Shown here: piece after piece, positions 27,901 to 39,900 of the stretch
Layout: each line of letters starts with the position of its first letter
Numbering within the stretch: the first letter of the stretch is position 1
Source: Brachypodius melanocephalos
Taxonomy: Eukaryota > Chordata > Aves > Passeriformes > Pycnonotidae
Length of the DNA stretch: 64,000 nt
NCBI GenBank assembly: GCA_013398615.1
Contig: VZSR01003371.1
Location: 5,152,029-5,216,028, forward strand
Reading direction: 5' to 3'
Made by a program: the position numbers and the translations under genes
The notes under the pieces: generated by a model
What the model saw: only the letters and a program-made list of their open reading frames with translations
Told to the model about the DNA's origin: nothing
Databases searched by the model: none

Positions 27901-30900
27901 TACTTTTTTTTTCACCTACAGAACTTATTGGAAAAAATAATTAAGCTTCCCAATAAACACTTTATTGGATGGGGCAGAGGGGAGTCTCAATTACATCCCA
28001 GATTCAAAAAGAACTGGGAGGAAGTTGAGAAGCAGTAGTTTCAACATCTCATTTTGTATTTAATTACACATGCCCTTTTCCCTAGCTTCATTCGACTGGT
28101 GAATTACCTGAACTGTTAAGTTCAAGGAACTGATAGAGCAAACATTAATTGCTATCAGAGATGCTTCTACTTGAGTTAAAAAAAAAAAAATGAAGGAAAA
28201 TCAAAAATGCTGTGAAATTCAAGCATCCCTCTCAGTTTTATTGATGCTATACCACCAAGCATAGAGGACCCAAATTCATCACCCCAGTCTGCTATTCAGA
28301 GTCTCCTACATCTCCCTCTTGCAGTAACTACACGCCTAAGCCAGCACTGCTCTGCCAGGAGACCCTTGGAGCTTACACCATCTATACATGCACTGCAGCC
28401 ATAAAGGTTCACACAGACTGTGTAAAAGGAAAGTGAATTCCACAGGGCAGTGTCTCTGACAATTAAATCCACTTTGAGCTGAGTTACATGTTACTTAGAG
28501 CCCATAAGTTTTACATGAAAAGCTCAGACAAGTTAGGTCAGTAGCTACACACCATTGACATCATCTGGGATCTTAAGCCCTACAAGATTCATTGTCAAAT
28601 TAAGTTATGACCTGTCCTGCCTTTCTTATAGGCAGATGTTGGAAGGTTTATTCAGTGTTTGCCTCCTTGTGAAAAAAATTTATACTTTATTTTAAGAAAC
28701 TGTTCTTCTCACTTCCACAAAAATTTGTGACAACACATTAAAGAACTAAAAACCACACTTAAATCTCTGCACCTCCTCAGTAGCAGAGAAAGCTTCTAAT
28801 GTTTGCTCCCCAAAGGCCCTTTAAAGTCAGTCATGGCACAAGTGTGGCACTGCTGCTACACACATTTTGGTGAAAATCCTTAGCTCTTTGTACAAGTGTA
28901 CTTCTGTTTTCACCTGCTCTACAGTGCCTGAACTAATTTTTTTTAAAAAATTAAAGCTTAATTTTGCTATGTTGCTTTGCTAGTTATTAAGTGTAATACC
29001 CAGTTTCAAAAATAAGGATTTTCACACGCTTCACATTAAAAACCATCTGGGAAGAGATGGAAAATGAACATCAGTTTTGCAACACCAGTGTTAATAGGAA
29101 CTGTGTAATTATAGATAAGCTTTTTAACTGATGTTAACAAAGTCACTCTTGAAATAGAAAAATTTAGAGACCTCCTACATTACTTTCACACAACAGATGT
29201 GCAGTTCATCTATTTAGGATTAGAAGGATGAAAGAGCCATACAACTATGCCTGAAATGACAAAATTCAACTCAAAACTGATTGTCAGATAGTAACATAAC
29301 GCCCAGTAGAAAATACAGCTTTTTGACAAGGTTAAAAAGCTGTCTTTAAGCTTAAGTCAACTACTTATGCCACAAATGCATACTCTAAAAATAGCTTCAT
29401 ATCCCCTGAAAATACTGCTGTTATTTAAACAAATTCCTGCTCCAACAATGGACACAGCATGAGACAAGCACTAGCTGCTACATATGATTAAAAAGTTTAA
29501 AGGACTGCTACACTGATTTATAATGGCATAAAATAAAGTTGTGGTGGGGAGGGGTGTTGTTTTGGTTGTTTGGGGTTTCTTTTAAATATTTGGAGCTTAA
29601 GTCCACTTACAGGCTTTTTATTCTGATGCAATACATGTTAAAGAATTTTCTTTTTTTTTCCAGTTTTGAAACCAGCATTTGAGTATTTCTAACATAAGTA
29701 CTTCAACATAGGAAACAGCATCTGTATAACATCTTACAAAATAGAGTAAATAAGGCTTAAGATGACTGAAGAAGGTTCATCACTCTCTACAAAATACAAA
29801 TTTCATTAACCTATTTTACTGGAGTACTTTGAAAAAGTTTAAATTAAGAGACCTCTATGTTAGGGACAGCAATAATCTAAATGTTTGACTGGAAATGGAG
29901 ATCTAGCTGAACACATCAGCTGGTGCTACTGAAGTCCTTGAAGCTCTGCAAGAAGCTCTCATCCCTGGCTATTATTTTTCAGAGCAAAAACTCCTGCTCA
30001 CGTGTAATTCTCTAACTCATGGAAAAAAAAAATCCAGGCTAAAAAAGAGCCATTCATAAATTTTTCACAAAGCAGAGAAGTGCAGTTGGATACAGGCTCC
30101 TAGGCTCCAGGTACCACATTTAACATCTGCTATTCCTCCTCTTGCTCCTGCAGAAGTTGCTTTCAAATGGAGACAAAGACATCTCACTAGCTTTTATTAA
30201 CTAGAGCACCAGGAAGATTAAAGTTCTATTTCCATGAAACATTATCATGACAGTAGGAAAGAGATCCAAAAATATGTGACACTATCTTAAGTGAGTCTGA
30301 ATAACTTTTATAGCTTAGGCAAAACTGCCCCTGCTTCCCACAAAAGACTCTTATCTGCTAAGGAAACCACATCCCTGGAGGCATTTAAAAGGCTATAGTG
30401 GGCCAAATACTAGAAAAGCATGTATTGTGCGAAGTAATCACGTATCAACAGAGAATGAGACAGGATGATTTAGGACATCTTTCCTCAGCCATGATTTCCA
30501 CAACTGTTTTTTACAGATTGATAGCCAAATGTAAATAGCTACTCACACAAAATTTGATTCAAACTGCTGGACACAATTTTTTACTTCATTTGAGAATATA
30601 AGAGGTTGAACCACACTACATAGCAGACACATATTGCTTAACTTCAGAGAGGCAATTTTAACATACAGTTTAAGTCCAAATACTTGGAAATTTATTAGAT
30701 ATCTGTTGTCAGAGAGGTGCAGACCTAAGGAGTACCTGTGCTCTTCCAGCAGTGACAGTGGTGCTGGGACTGCCACCAACCATCACTGAAGTTTGCTCAA
30801 GAAGTAACCACCACAGGAGGAGGCATCTCAAGAAACTACTCCTACCTTCCACATACCTGTTCCTCTCCAAAGAGAGTTTCTTCCTCATCTTAGCAATACT

Positions 30901-33900
30901 CTGGCCTCTTAATTGATTTACATCAAACAAATATAGCTTGACCAACCTCTAGCAGATTGAAGCCAACTTGCATTTCATTGTTCAAAATCCTGCAGGCATA
31001 GCAGGAGTTTATCTTAACTCTACTGAAGCTTAAAAAACCTGCATCTTACTGTAGTTATTTTCATTCAGACATTTGTCCTCCAAGACAAGATTACTCTCAA
31101 AGAAAAACCACATTGAAATATTCAAGTATTTAGCCTCTTGCACATAAGGGGATGCTGCATGGGCAAAGAGTAGAAAAATTTTCCTTGAGGTCCATTGCTC
31201 ACAATTTATTTCCAGCTATAAATTATGTTTATGCCTAGAATTACATAAAATGGATTTAAAACACTGTTTTACTCAGCTGGGCAATTTTGATACAATGTTG
31301 ATATTTGAAATACAAATGAAGTTATCTTTTGCTTTCATGGTTTATTATCACTTACAGAAATTACCACCACAGGAAGGGAAAAAAAAGCCCAGCAAGTCCC
31401 TGAAGTGTTTTTCAAAGTAAAGGTAGGCAAGAATTAGTTCTATTTTTCAACTGTTAAGTTAAAGGCTCCCCTGGTAATAGGTATTAAAGTTTCAAAAGAG
31501 AAGTAAAATTCTGTTCCTGCTTTATTGCTTCATTCATAGCTGTTCTTTTCAGTCTTTTACAAAGGGAAACTACTAGTGGTAGACATCTATATTTGCTACC
31601 ATTTTATTGATCCCAATCAACCCCAGACCAATCCTTCTGTACATATTACTCATCTGTATTGTATTTTCCGCAAACCATACTCCAAAACCCAAGGGCATTG
31701 AGGGTGCCCTGCAGCACAAGATACCCACATATAGTGCAAAGCCATCTACCATCTATTTTATCTGAGCAGTGCTGCACCACCAATGCACCACTGAATTGCA
31801 ACATGTCATACACAGGTAGAAAAACCAAAGCTACGTTCTGACCAAGAGGTGCTGTAGTGCATCTTGCAAGTGAATCACAAGAGCTTAAGAGATTACATGC
31901 TGCAGCCATGTTAAAGACCTTCCCCAAATCACACTGCACTCATGTGCAGGGCACACAACAGCCTTTGCTGACTCCACCAGCAGAAATTGCATCTACCCCA
32001 AATAACCTGTTTGTTCCCATTTAGACAGGAGGCTACAAGAGACAAGCTTTACATAAGCATCTCAAGCTATCTAAAGCAGCATGTTTACTATTTCAAGAAC
32101 ACAATCTGAATGAACTTCATGAGCCAGCACTTAACCTACTTTAGCCAGTGCAGCCCTGAGTCACAGGGCAGGCAGCCTGTGAGCTTAGTGAGGGACTTGA
32201 TATCACTCTTTTATCTTGTACACGCTATAACAGCAACCTGGGAAAGAGCTTAACAAAAGGGAGCAGCTCCTTCAGTGCACTAATCACAACAAGAATTCAA
32301 AGAATCAAGAAGAATGCTTCCACATTTACTTTGCTAAACTTAGTGAGGTCACAGTATGGCTAATTCATAAACCTGACCCCATACAAACCATTACAGTAAT
32401 CTCAAAGAGCAAAGCCCAGCTATTGCCTGGTAGTTCTCAGACTACAACCACACATTTTGTTACCCTGGCTTACTTATATACCTAAATAAAATAATTAGTA
32501 TTACAGCACACCCTTGTATCTATTCACAATGGCTTCTACAAACCAGCCCATACAAAGTGAAACAAGTAAGTGGATGTAGAAATTGCACAACCGAGACCAG
32601 GAATTACCAGGAAAGTCTCTCTAATAAAAGCAGCAGCCACCTGACCCAAGTTCAGTTGCAACACTGCTGATCTGCTCTGCCCTCTATTAAGTACTGCCTC
32701 CTCCTCCTCCCACCCTTCAGGGACACATATCCACCCCCAACATTCACCTCTGTTTTGTATATGTTTTTAAACTGCTGTGGAAATCACTATTAACTAGTCC
32801 TGCTGCTTATTCTCACACAAGTGATACTAATTTTGCTGTTTTGGTCAAAGTTGAAATATTTGACTCATTTGTTCACACTCACTCTGTGAGAAGCCCTCGT
32901 TACTATATAGAGCCATTACATCACTGCTATCCGCAGCATAAAGGCAACAGTCATAAGATAATTTTAGCTCCATTTACTTTAAGGATCAAAGTTATCCAAG
33001 TGTTTTGCCTGTTGAAGAGCTGAAACTTCCAGAAAGACTGGAAGTCTTTCATTCAGGTGTTGCAGGTGATGAACTCCTCACAAAAATTAAACCGTTGTGT
33101 AACAGTGTGGAGGTCCAAGATTTGGGGGTAAAAAAGCTGATTAACAGCTCTATCACTAGCTGTCAGAGTTTGAACCACTGATGCACACTCTGAAGCCCCC
33201 AAGATGCATACTGGCAGGAGCCAGGCCGTGCTGGAGGAAGTATCATATTGCACATTCATTGTTCCTGCATCCCTCAAAGCAGCTGTTGTGGTTGGGCAGG
33301 GTGCCAGCTGCAGCTTTGGCCTGACCTGGTGTGGCACTTGGGATCTCTCTCAGTACCAAGAAAATCCAGTAGCATAAAATCCAGATGACTTTAAAGCATT
33401 TTAAGAAAAGAAGCACTCTGTATTAGGAAATTACACCTTCAGTCCCTGAGTTACCTGACTGCTTAGAGACCCTTAAAACTCTTCATTGTGTTGCCTTACG
33501 AGTCTAATTTTAATGCATGGGATGCCCCAGGATTCAATAGTTAAAACTACTACTTATGTGAATAAAGCCAGGTATTTGGTATTAACTATTTAAACAGACC
33601 AAGCACCACTTCACAGAACACACAAATAGTTTGGGATTTTTAAGTATGATACCAGGATTATTACTTTCTGGAATCTCATGCCACCACAGCGGGGGAGGAG
33701 TAACACAAGAATGTTGAACAACAGAAAGACTTCAAACTACAGTGTTTTGTTTGATCTACAACAGAATTAAATCTCACTGTCACAGTAAAACTTGCTTACA
33801 CACACAAAAAACATGTGCAATCTCCTGGCTGCTCTCTCCTTGTCTCACCTCAGGATCAACTGACGTGACTCACGAAGCAGAACACTGGAAAAAGCTCAGC

Positions 33901-36900
33901 AGTTTCCACTTCAGTAAAGAAACATTTCTCTCCTCATACTGCAGTTTGCAGTCTAAACACCACCTTGACTCATTCTGTGGCAGCCTCTGAGCCAGAGCAG
34001 ATCTGCTGCAGAAGAGCACAAGCCCAGAGAGGCTTTGCCACACGCAGGCATCTCCAAACCCCAGGGTGACGGGATGTCTGCTGCCATGGAGCAAGGCTGA
34101 CACTGCTCACTGCAGCCAGCTTCTGCTTGGGGTGGCTGTGAACAAATGCTCAGCAGGCACAGACACCATGTTTTGCTGTGCTGCAACTCCTACAGCTCTT
34201 CTTGCACACAAAACTGAATGGAGAAAGTAATTTTGAGCCTTCAGGGGCTGAAAACAGCTATCATATTTTGTTATCTTTTCCTACAGTCTCTTCCACTTGT
34301 TTTTACAGCTGTCTCCATGTCCTAGAAGGTCTGATGTTTCATAAGTTTGTATTTTCATCTTCTAGTCCAGAAAAAGATCCTTCCAGAATTTAGCACTACG
34401 TGAGAGCTAAGCAGCGGTGTACAGCAGTCTGCCTGAACACTTCAATCTCTTTCTACATACATGAATCACTCACTTTACTGGATATTAATGTAGCATTTTC
34501 CATGAGAATTGAAGAGATGGCATATTCCTTCCCAAGAGGGCATGAAAACCTAAACCAGAGAGGGAGTGCAGTGAAGTGTGTAGGTCTGTGGAAGAATGAA
34601 ACAAAGTCATAGTACATAGAAATAAACAGTTTATGGTATTCAGAGCTCCCCAATTTCTTTACCTCTTCTAAATAAAGGCAAAAATCAGAATATTAAAGAT
34701 GCAACAACGAAAGGAGCAGGCCATGAACAAGGACAGAAATTAAGAACAGGAATGGATAAAATAATAATCTGAATTTTCTCATCAGTTAATTCTGAACTTA
34801 AAAAGCAATGACAATGGAAACTTTCAGAATCAGACTTTTGATTTTCTAGCACTAATATTTATCAAATTATTAGGGACTGAACCAGCAACCAACAAGTACA
34901 TTTTCAGAACTTAACTAGCAAAGAAACCAGTTCAGTAATGAAAAAGCCCAAAACAAACAACACTAAAACAAAAACAAGAAAATAAAACACATCAAACTAA
35001 AAAACACTTTTCATCCCTTTCTGCTCTAAAGCTTCACCCAACCACAGCTATTTAAGATCTTCATTCAGATGTAACAGCCCTTGCTTCAAGCTAAAGTAAA
35101 TAAATCATTTAGTGCTGATAAATACTGATTTGAGAGAACTCCTTGCTGAGAACCTTCTGCAACTTTAGCAGGTGTTTGTGTCACCCTCTCAGGACACCAG
35201 AGCATTGGCAGAAATGTCTGCAGCCCCAAAATCTTCAAGCAGTTGTGGCTCCACTATACCACCTTTAGATCTATCATAAATCATATTTGACCCATGTTAA
35301 GTTCTCCATAAGCACTATTATCTAACCGCTGACCTGGTTTTGAGCAACTACTTGGTAAGTTGAGCTTTTTGGGAAGATTTGAGAACATCAAAATATTTGC
35401 AGTAAAGCTCAAAACAAAAATCCTCAAAAACACTTGTTTTCAACAGAGGTCTTTCATTAACCAACCTGGAAGTGAATTTGAAATCACAGAAAAAGTATTT
35501 TTGGAAACAATAAGGAGCCATCAAGATATGTGAAAGGAAGGTCGTACTGAACTTTCCCTAATGGTAGCCCTGATCTTCACTGAGCTCTGTGCAGATATAG
35601 GACACCTTGTATAGCACTTCAAAACAAGCCTTCTGTAGTACTAGCTCATGATACTTTGCACAGCAGTAATTTCACTTAAGACCACAATATAAGTTTCACA
35701 GCACACGCATCTGCCAGGATTTGGGGCATACAGAAACGCTAAGATATAAAGACTTCTAACAGTAAAATGGGCAAGCATTCTAAAAAAATCTGATACTTCT
35801 TGGAAATTTAATTCAATTCTTACTGCAAATTTTTCCAGTACTTGCCTAGTTTTTAAACAGATGTTTTCATTAAAGTTTAGCATGTTTGGAAATACATGTA
35901 TTTCCAAGCTATAGTTTGTGCCTTTGATTTAATACACAGTAGGAAGATTATCCTTCCTATTTTGATAGGAAGGTTCTACTAAAATAGCTGGAAAGAAAAC
36001 ATCAGGTCTTGACACTGCAGAATAAACTACTTATCATGAAATCATTTCAGTCTTACAGGAAAAAGTCTTACTTAGTCCTACAGGAAAAAGTAGTCAAGAC
36101 TGGCTAAATATTAGCATCATACACAACTCTGGCTATCACAGGTTTCCTCCATACACACTGCTTTATGGATTATTTAAAAGGTGCAAGCTCTGAACAACTG
36201 AAGTTATTCAGTAGCCTGAAATATTGCATCTCACCTCCAGAGCATGAAGAATGCAAGCATCAAGTCCAGCCAAAAAAAGGGGCAGGTTTTATATTTTACA
36301 TTAAGAAACCTGCATTAGACCACACAGGCAGTTGAAAGGCAAATCCAATAATACTTCTGGTCTAGATTAGCAAACTAATCCCAGCAGTGATTAACACAGA
36401 GAAACAGGTAAAATCTGATTAGCTAACTAGCAAACTTGCATCTTAGCCAAAACTCAGAACACTGTCTAGTCATACCTAGAACAGAACTGGTTACCAACCT
36501 TGTCAGTAACTAAACAGATGATTTACTCCCACAGCTTCACCAAAAATGTTTTATTTTTAAAGAACACCCTTTAAGATATAAGGAAGTTGTTTCACAAAAG
36601 TAGAAGGGAAGGACAGTTGTCATCAGACTTTTAGCCAAGTGGATATAAATTAGTTAGCGTCACACAGTTCCAGTATCTATTTTATTGGTATTTTTCCCAT
36701 GTATTTTGATGTAAAGCCTACTAATACTGGGGTACCACAAACTGCATGTTTTAGTCAACACTGTGTGCTATTCAGCTTTCCTTTTGCACAGTGCATCACA
36801 TATAGGTGCACAACTATGTCCCTTCCTGAGAATTTTACTGCTACTTCTGCAAACTGCCTCCTCACCACTAGTCATAACAGATCTATCACACAAGCCTTCT

Positions 36901-39900
36901 AAGTCTGGTATCTATTGAAGTCAGTAGGGTTATACTCACAAGCACAAAGTGTTCTCTGACAATAACATTAGATTCAGTTTTATATTTTGAACTGTAGCAC
37001 TCAACTCTGTGGACAAAGGAGCTCCAAAAAATGAGCTGTATTACATGCATTTGTACTACATGCAAAGCATAGGCACGACCTGAAGTTTCCTAGTTCTTGA
37101 ATCAGCACCTCCATACCCAGGAGGAGGGATGTAGAATTCTAAATAAAATTCTGGAGTGAAACACCTCTCCATTGAGCTGGAGCACCTGGAGTTGCCATAT
37201 TAGAACACTCTCTTTCCACCCGCTTATTAGCGGCTTCTTTAGTTAATCCATTTATACAGGGGTTTGCTTGCTCTTATTTAGCTTTATGGAATTACTCAAA
37301 CTAAGGGGAGGTGTAATCAAACAGATTTGCACTAAGATTACTCAGAAATCATTGCATTTGAGAACACAGAGGTATAGATTCTTTGCTACTGTATTTACTC
37401 CATTCCCCATGGCTTCCTTGCTTTTCAAAAAGCTAGTCATTTCTCTGTGGCCTCTGCTTTAAGCATCTTTTCAGAGCTCTTAGCATTCTGTATTAAGTAG
37501 AACGGACTTCAAGAACTGTGCTTCACAGGCAAAATGTAAGTGGATTTAGGGTATAGTGCAAGCAACCTGCCAAAGGTGATCAATACAGGGCACAAGCAAA
37601 TCTGCAACAACCACAAATTAGTGCTGCTGATCTAGACACAGCCTTTCTGCAAGAGCTCCCTTCCCACACTGAGGAAAGTAAATTCTCACCCGTGTCATTT
37701 TAAAAAAGTCTAACGATGGCCTGTTCCATCGTACATCCTCCTCCCGTCTGCGCTTCAGCCGGCTTTTCTTTTCATTCAGGACACAGGGCTGCGAGCGGCA
37801 CCTGAGCAGGCCCTGCCGCCGGCTGAGCTCGGGTGTGGAGGTGGGAGTGCTGTTGGCTGAAGGCAAGAGATTTCCTGTCTCGGTGATGTGCTCCTGGGAG
37901 AGGGAGAGGCGGCGCCTTGGGTTAAAGTCACAAGGGCCCCCGGAATTCCAGCGGGTGCTGGAGCTCGTGCTGCCCTCGCTGCTGTCCACAAACCCGCTGC
38001 TGGCAGAGGAAGGTCTGGGTACTGGAGAGGTGTTGAAGCTGGTGATGGTGAAGACGTTGTTTAGGGACAGGATGTTTTGTGGCAGGCTGATGCTTGTGCT
38101 TCTCTGCAAGGTGGCACTTCCGTGGCTGTTGCAGCGCTGCAAGGTCGCGCTGCCGCCGCTGTTACAGCGTCTCTTTGACACAGGAGTCCAAACCTTGGAG
38201 CTGCCGGGCTTCCAGGGCGACCGGCAGCGAGCCAGCTCGTCCGGCTCCGACAGGGACCTGCAGTGGCGCTTGGTGGGCGGTGCCAGCGGCTGGCCCGAGT
38301 TCTCGTTCAGGTTTAACTCACTGATCCATCCTGACACCATGGACGTGCTGGAGGATTCCTGCTGCCACGGCACGCTGCCATTGCTGGCAGCGCTGGTGCT
38401 GAACGGGCACACTGCGAAAGGGTAAGCTGAATTCCTGGTTGTGTCAGGCTGGATTGGGTAACCCCCATTTAAAGCTTTCCAGGGACTGTCTTCTGAAAGT
38501 GAAAAAAGATACAGGTGAAAGACGAAAAGGGAAAGAGCGATTTGTTTAAAACCTATTTTAATGTAAAGCCATCAAAATCATCTTTTATGGATAAGCCATG
38601 AATACTCAGCTCTCAGTCAAAATTCCACACTAAAGAAAAGGTAGAAAATTCAAAAAACCACAAAGACCAAGGTATTTCATCAGGAACCAATCCAGGCATT
38701 TCAATATATATGTACCTTGTTAATACTTTTTCCTTTATACTGAATATTTACAATTTTTTTCAGTGAGCAACAGGAACAGTTTCCTAGAGTACAGCACATA
38801 CCACAATTAAACCATGTAACAGTGAACAACCTCAGGTACAACCAAAACAGATTAACAATGTGAGAAGCCATCAGGGAACTTTTATTTTTATTTCTTTAAG
38901 CAAGAGCAGGATAATCACTTCAGACTGCTGTTACTCATTTAGCTCTTATGCTTTTCTATTAAGAGCACTTTATTAAAGAAAACTTGCAAAGGCTGTTCAC
39001 ATTGTCTGCTCAGAAAATCTTTACTTTAAATTAGAAACAGTATAAAGTTAAAACAGACTGAAGACTGTTGCCTTCCCCCCTTACACTCTGAATATAAGAA
39101 AAAAACCCAGATCTTAATTTAATGCATAAAATAAAGTACCCCTTAAGAACCTCCTGCAAGTTTTACTGTGAATGCAGACATAGTGCACAACTTCTCATCT
39201 GAAGTGGCAAGGCTGGGTTAAAAGCAGTCTGCCAGCACAGCCTCTCACTCTTTTGTGAAGTGTTTCTTTGAGAACATTCTGCACATTTTACAGCTGTTCC
39301 TCCACATTATACAATGAAGTGTAAGAAGAACTACAGCAACTCCAACTACTTTGGATTTGCAAATTGAAAAGCAGCAAAACTGTTGGCCAGCTAACAGTGC
39401 TTCATGCTTGGTTAGAAAATTTGCTAATTTAAACCAATTAGCCAAATAAGTTTCACTTATCCTGGATTTAAAGAAAGAACATTTAAAATACCCTTTTTTC
39501 CCCCATACATCTATTTTAAGAAGCTAGATACAGCCTAAACACTGAATAGCAATATATTCTTATGGTTGACTTTCTAAACTAAGTTTTAGAGTAATCAACA
39601 GCTAAAAGCTTTGCTGAGTAGCTTTAAAAGTTGCAAACCCAAATAGTTGTACATGTTCCATGCCCAAAGTATGTCATGGATTATCCTGTTTATTTGGATT
39701 TTATTTAAAGAACACCCTATTGTCTCAAAATCATTTAACTGTGCAGACAGCTGGCCTATTCAAACATGTTTTATTAGAATTCCTCTGTCCTTCCTCCTCC
39801 ATTCTTTCAGATGGGTACAACCACATACTGTGCTTTGCCTTAAGCATGCAAGCTCTACAAGGCAGGGACCATCCATAATTCAATGCAAGTAAAAGAGCCA

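Larger units (their letters stand above)
999..37689 (-). other. FAM53A last intron, 36.7 kb, no recognised gene
   Basis: The interval runs from donor GTGAGA (37689) to acceptor GCAG (999) on the minus strand. I read both strands and found no gene, RNA gene or clear transposon. Contents I can name: A or T homopolymers at 2797-2811, 13398-13410 and 28178-28190; an 11-bp palindrome at 15576-15599; short tandem duplications at 19836-19865 and 36049-36091; a small hairpin at 35952-35973; and G-rich patches at 27525-27554 and 29541-29575. Open frames here, the longest 153 codons at 7799-8260, look like chance. Patches with more GC near 12300-12750 and 33050-34150 could be regulatory, but nothing in them is diagnostic. 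Confidence 0.8.

Noticed and set aside
29541..29575. G/T-rich run as a G-quadruplex
   Set aside because: Two of the three G4 runs are adjacent, but the third is about 17 nt away and there is no fourth, so it is better described as low complexity.
33025..33045. 8-bp inverted repeat ACTTCCAG/CTGGAAGT with a 5-nt loop
   Set aside because: Arms of this length are expected by chance several times in 64 kb, and nothing nearby gives it a context.
33053..33337. 94-codon minus-strand frame in a patch with higher GC
   Set aside because: I considered an exon or transposon remnant. It matches no family I know and lacks convincing splice sites.
37835..38425. 196-codon plus-strand frame opposite the FAM53A main exon
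   Set aside because: It is a shadow of the GC-rich coding exon on the other strand. Its product resembles nothing known, while the minus strand reads as an intact conserved protein with proper splice sites.
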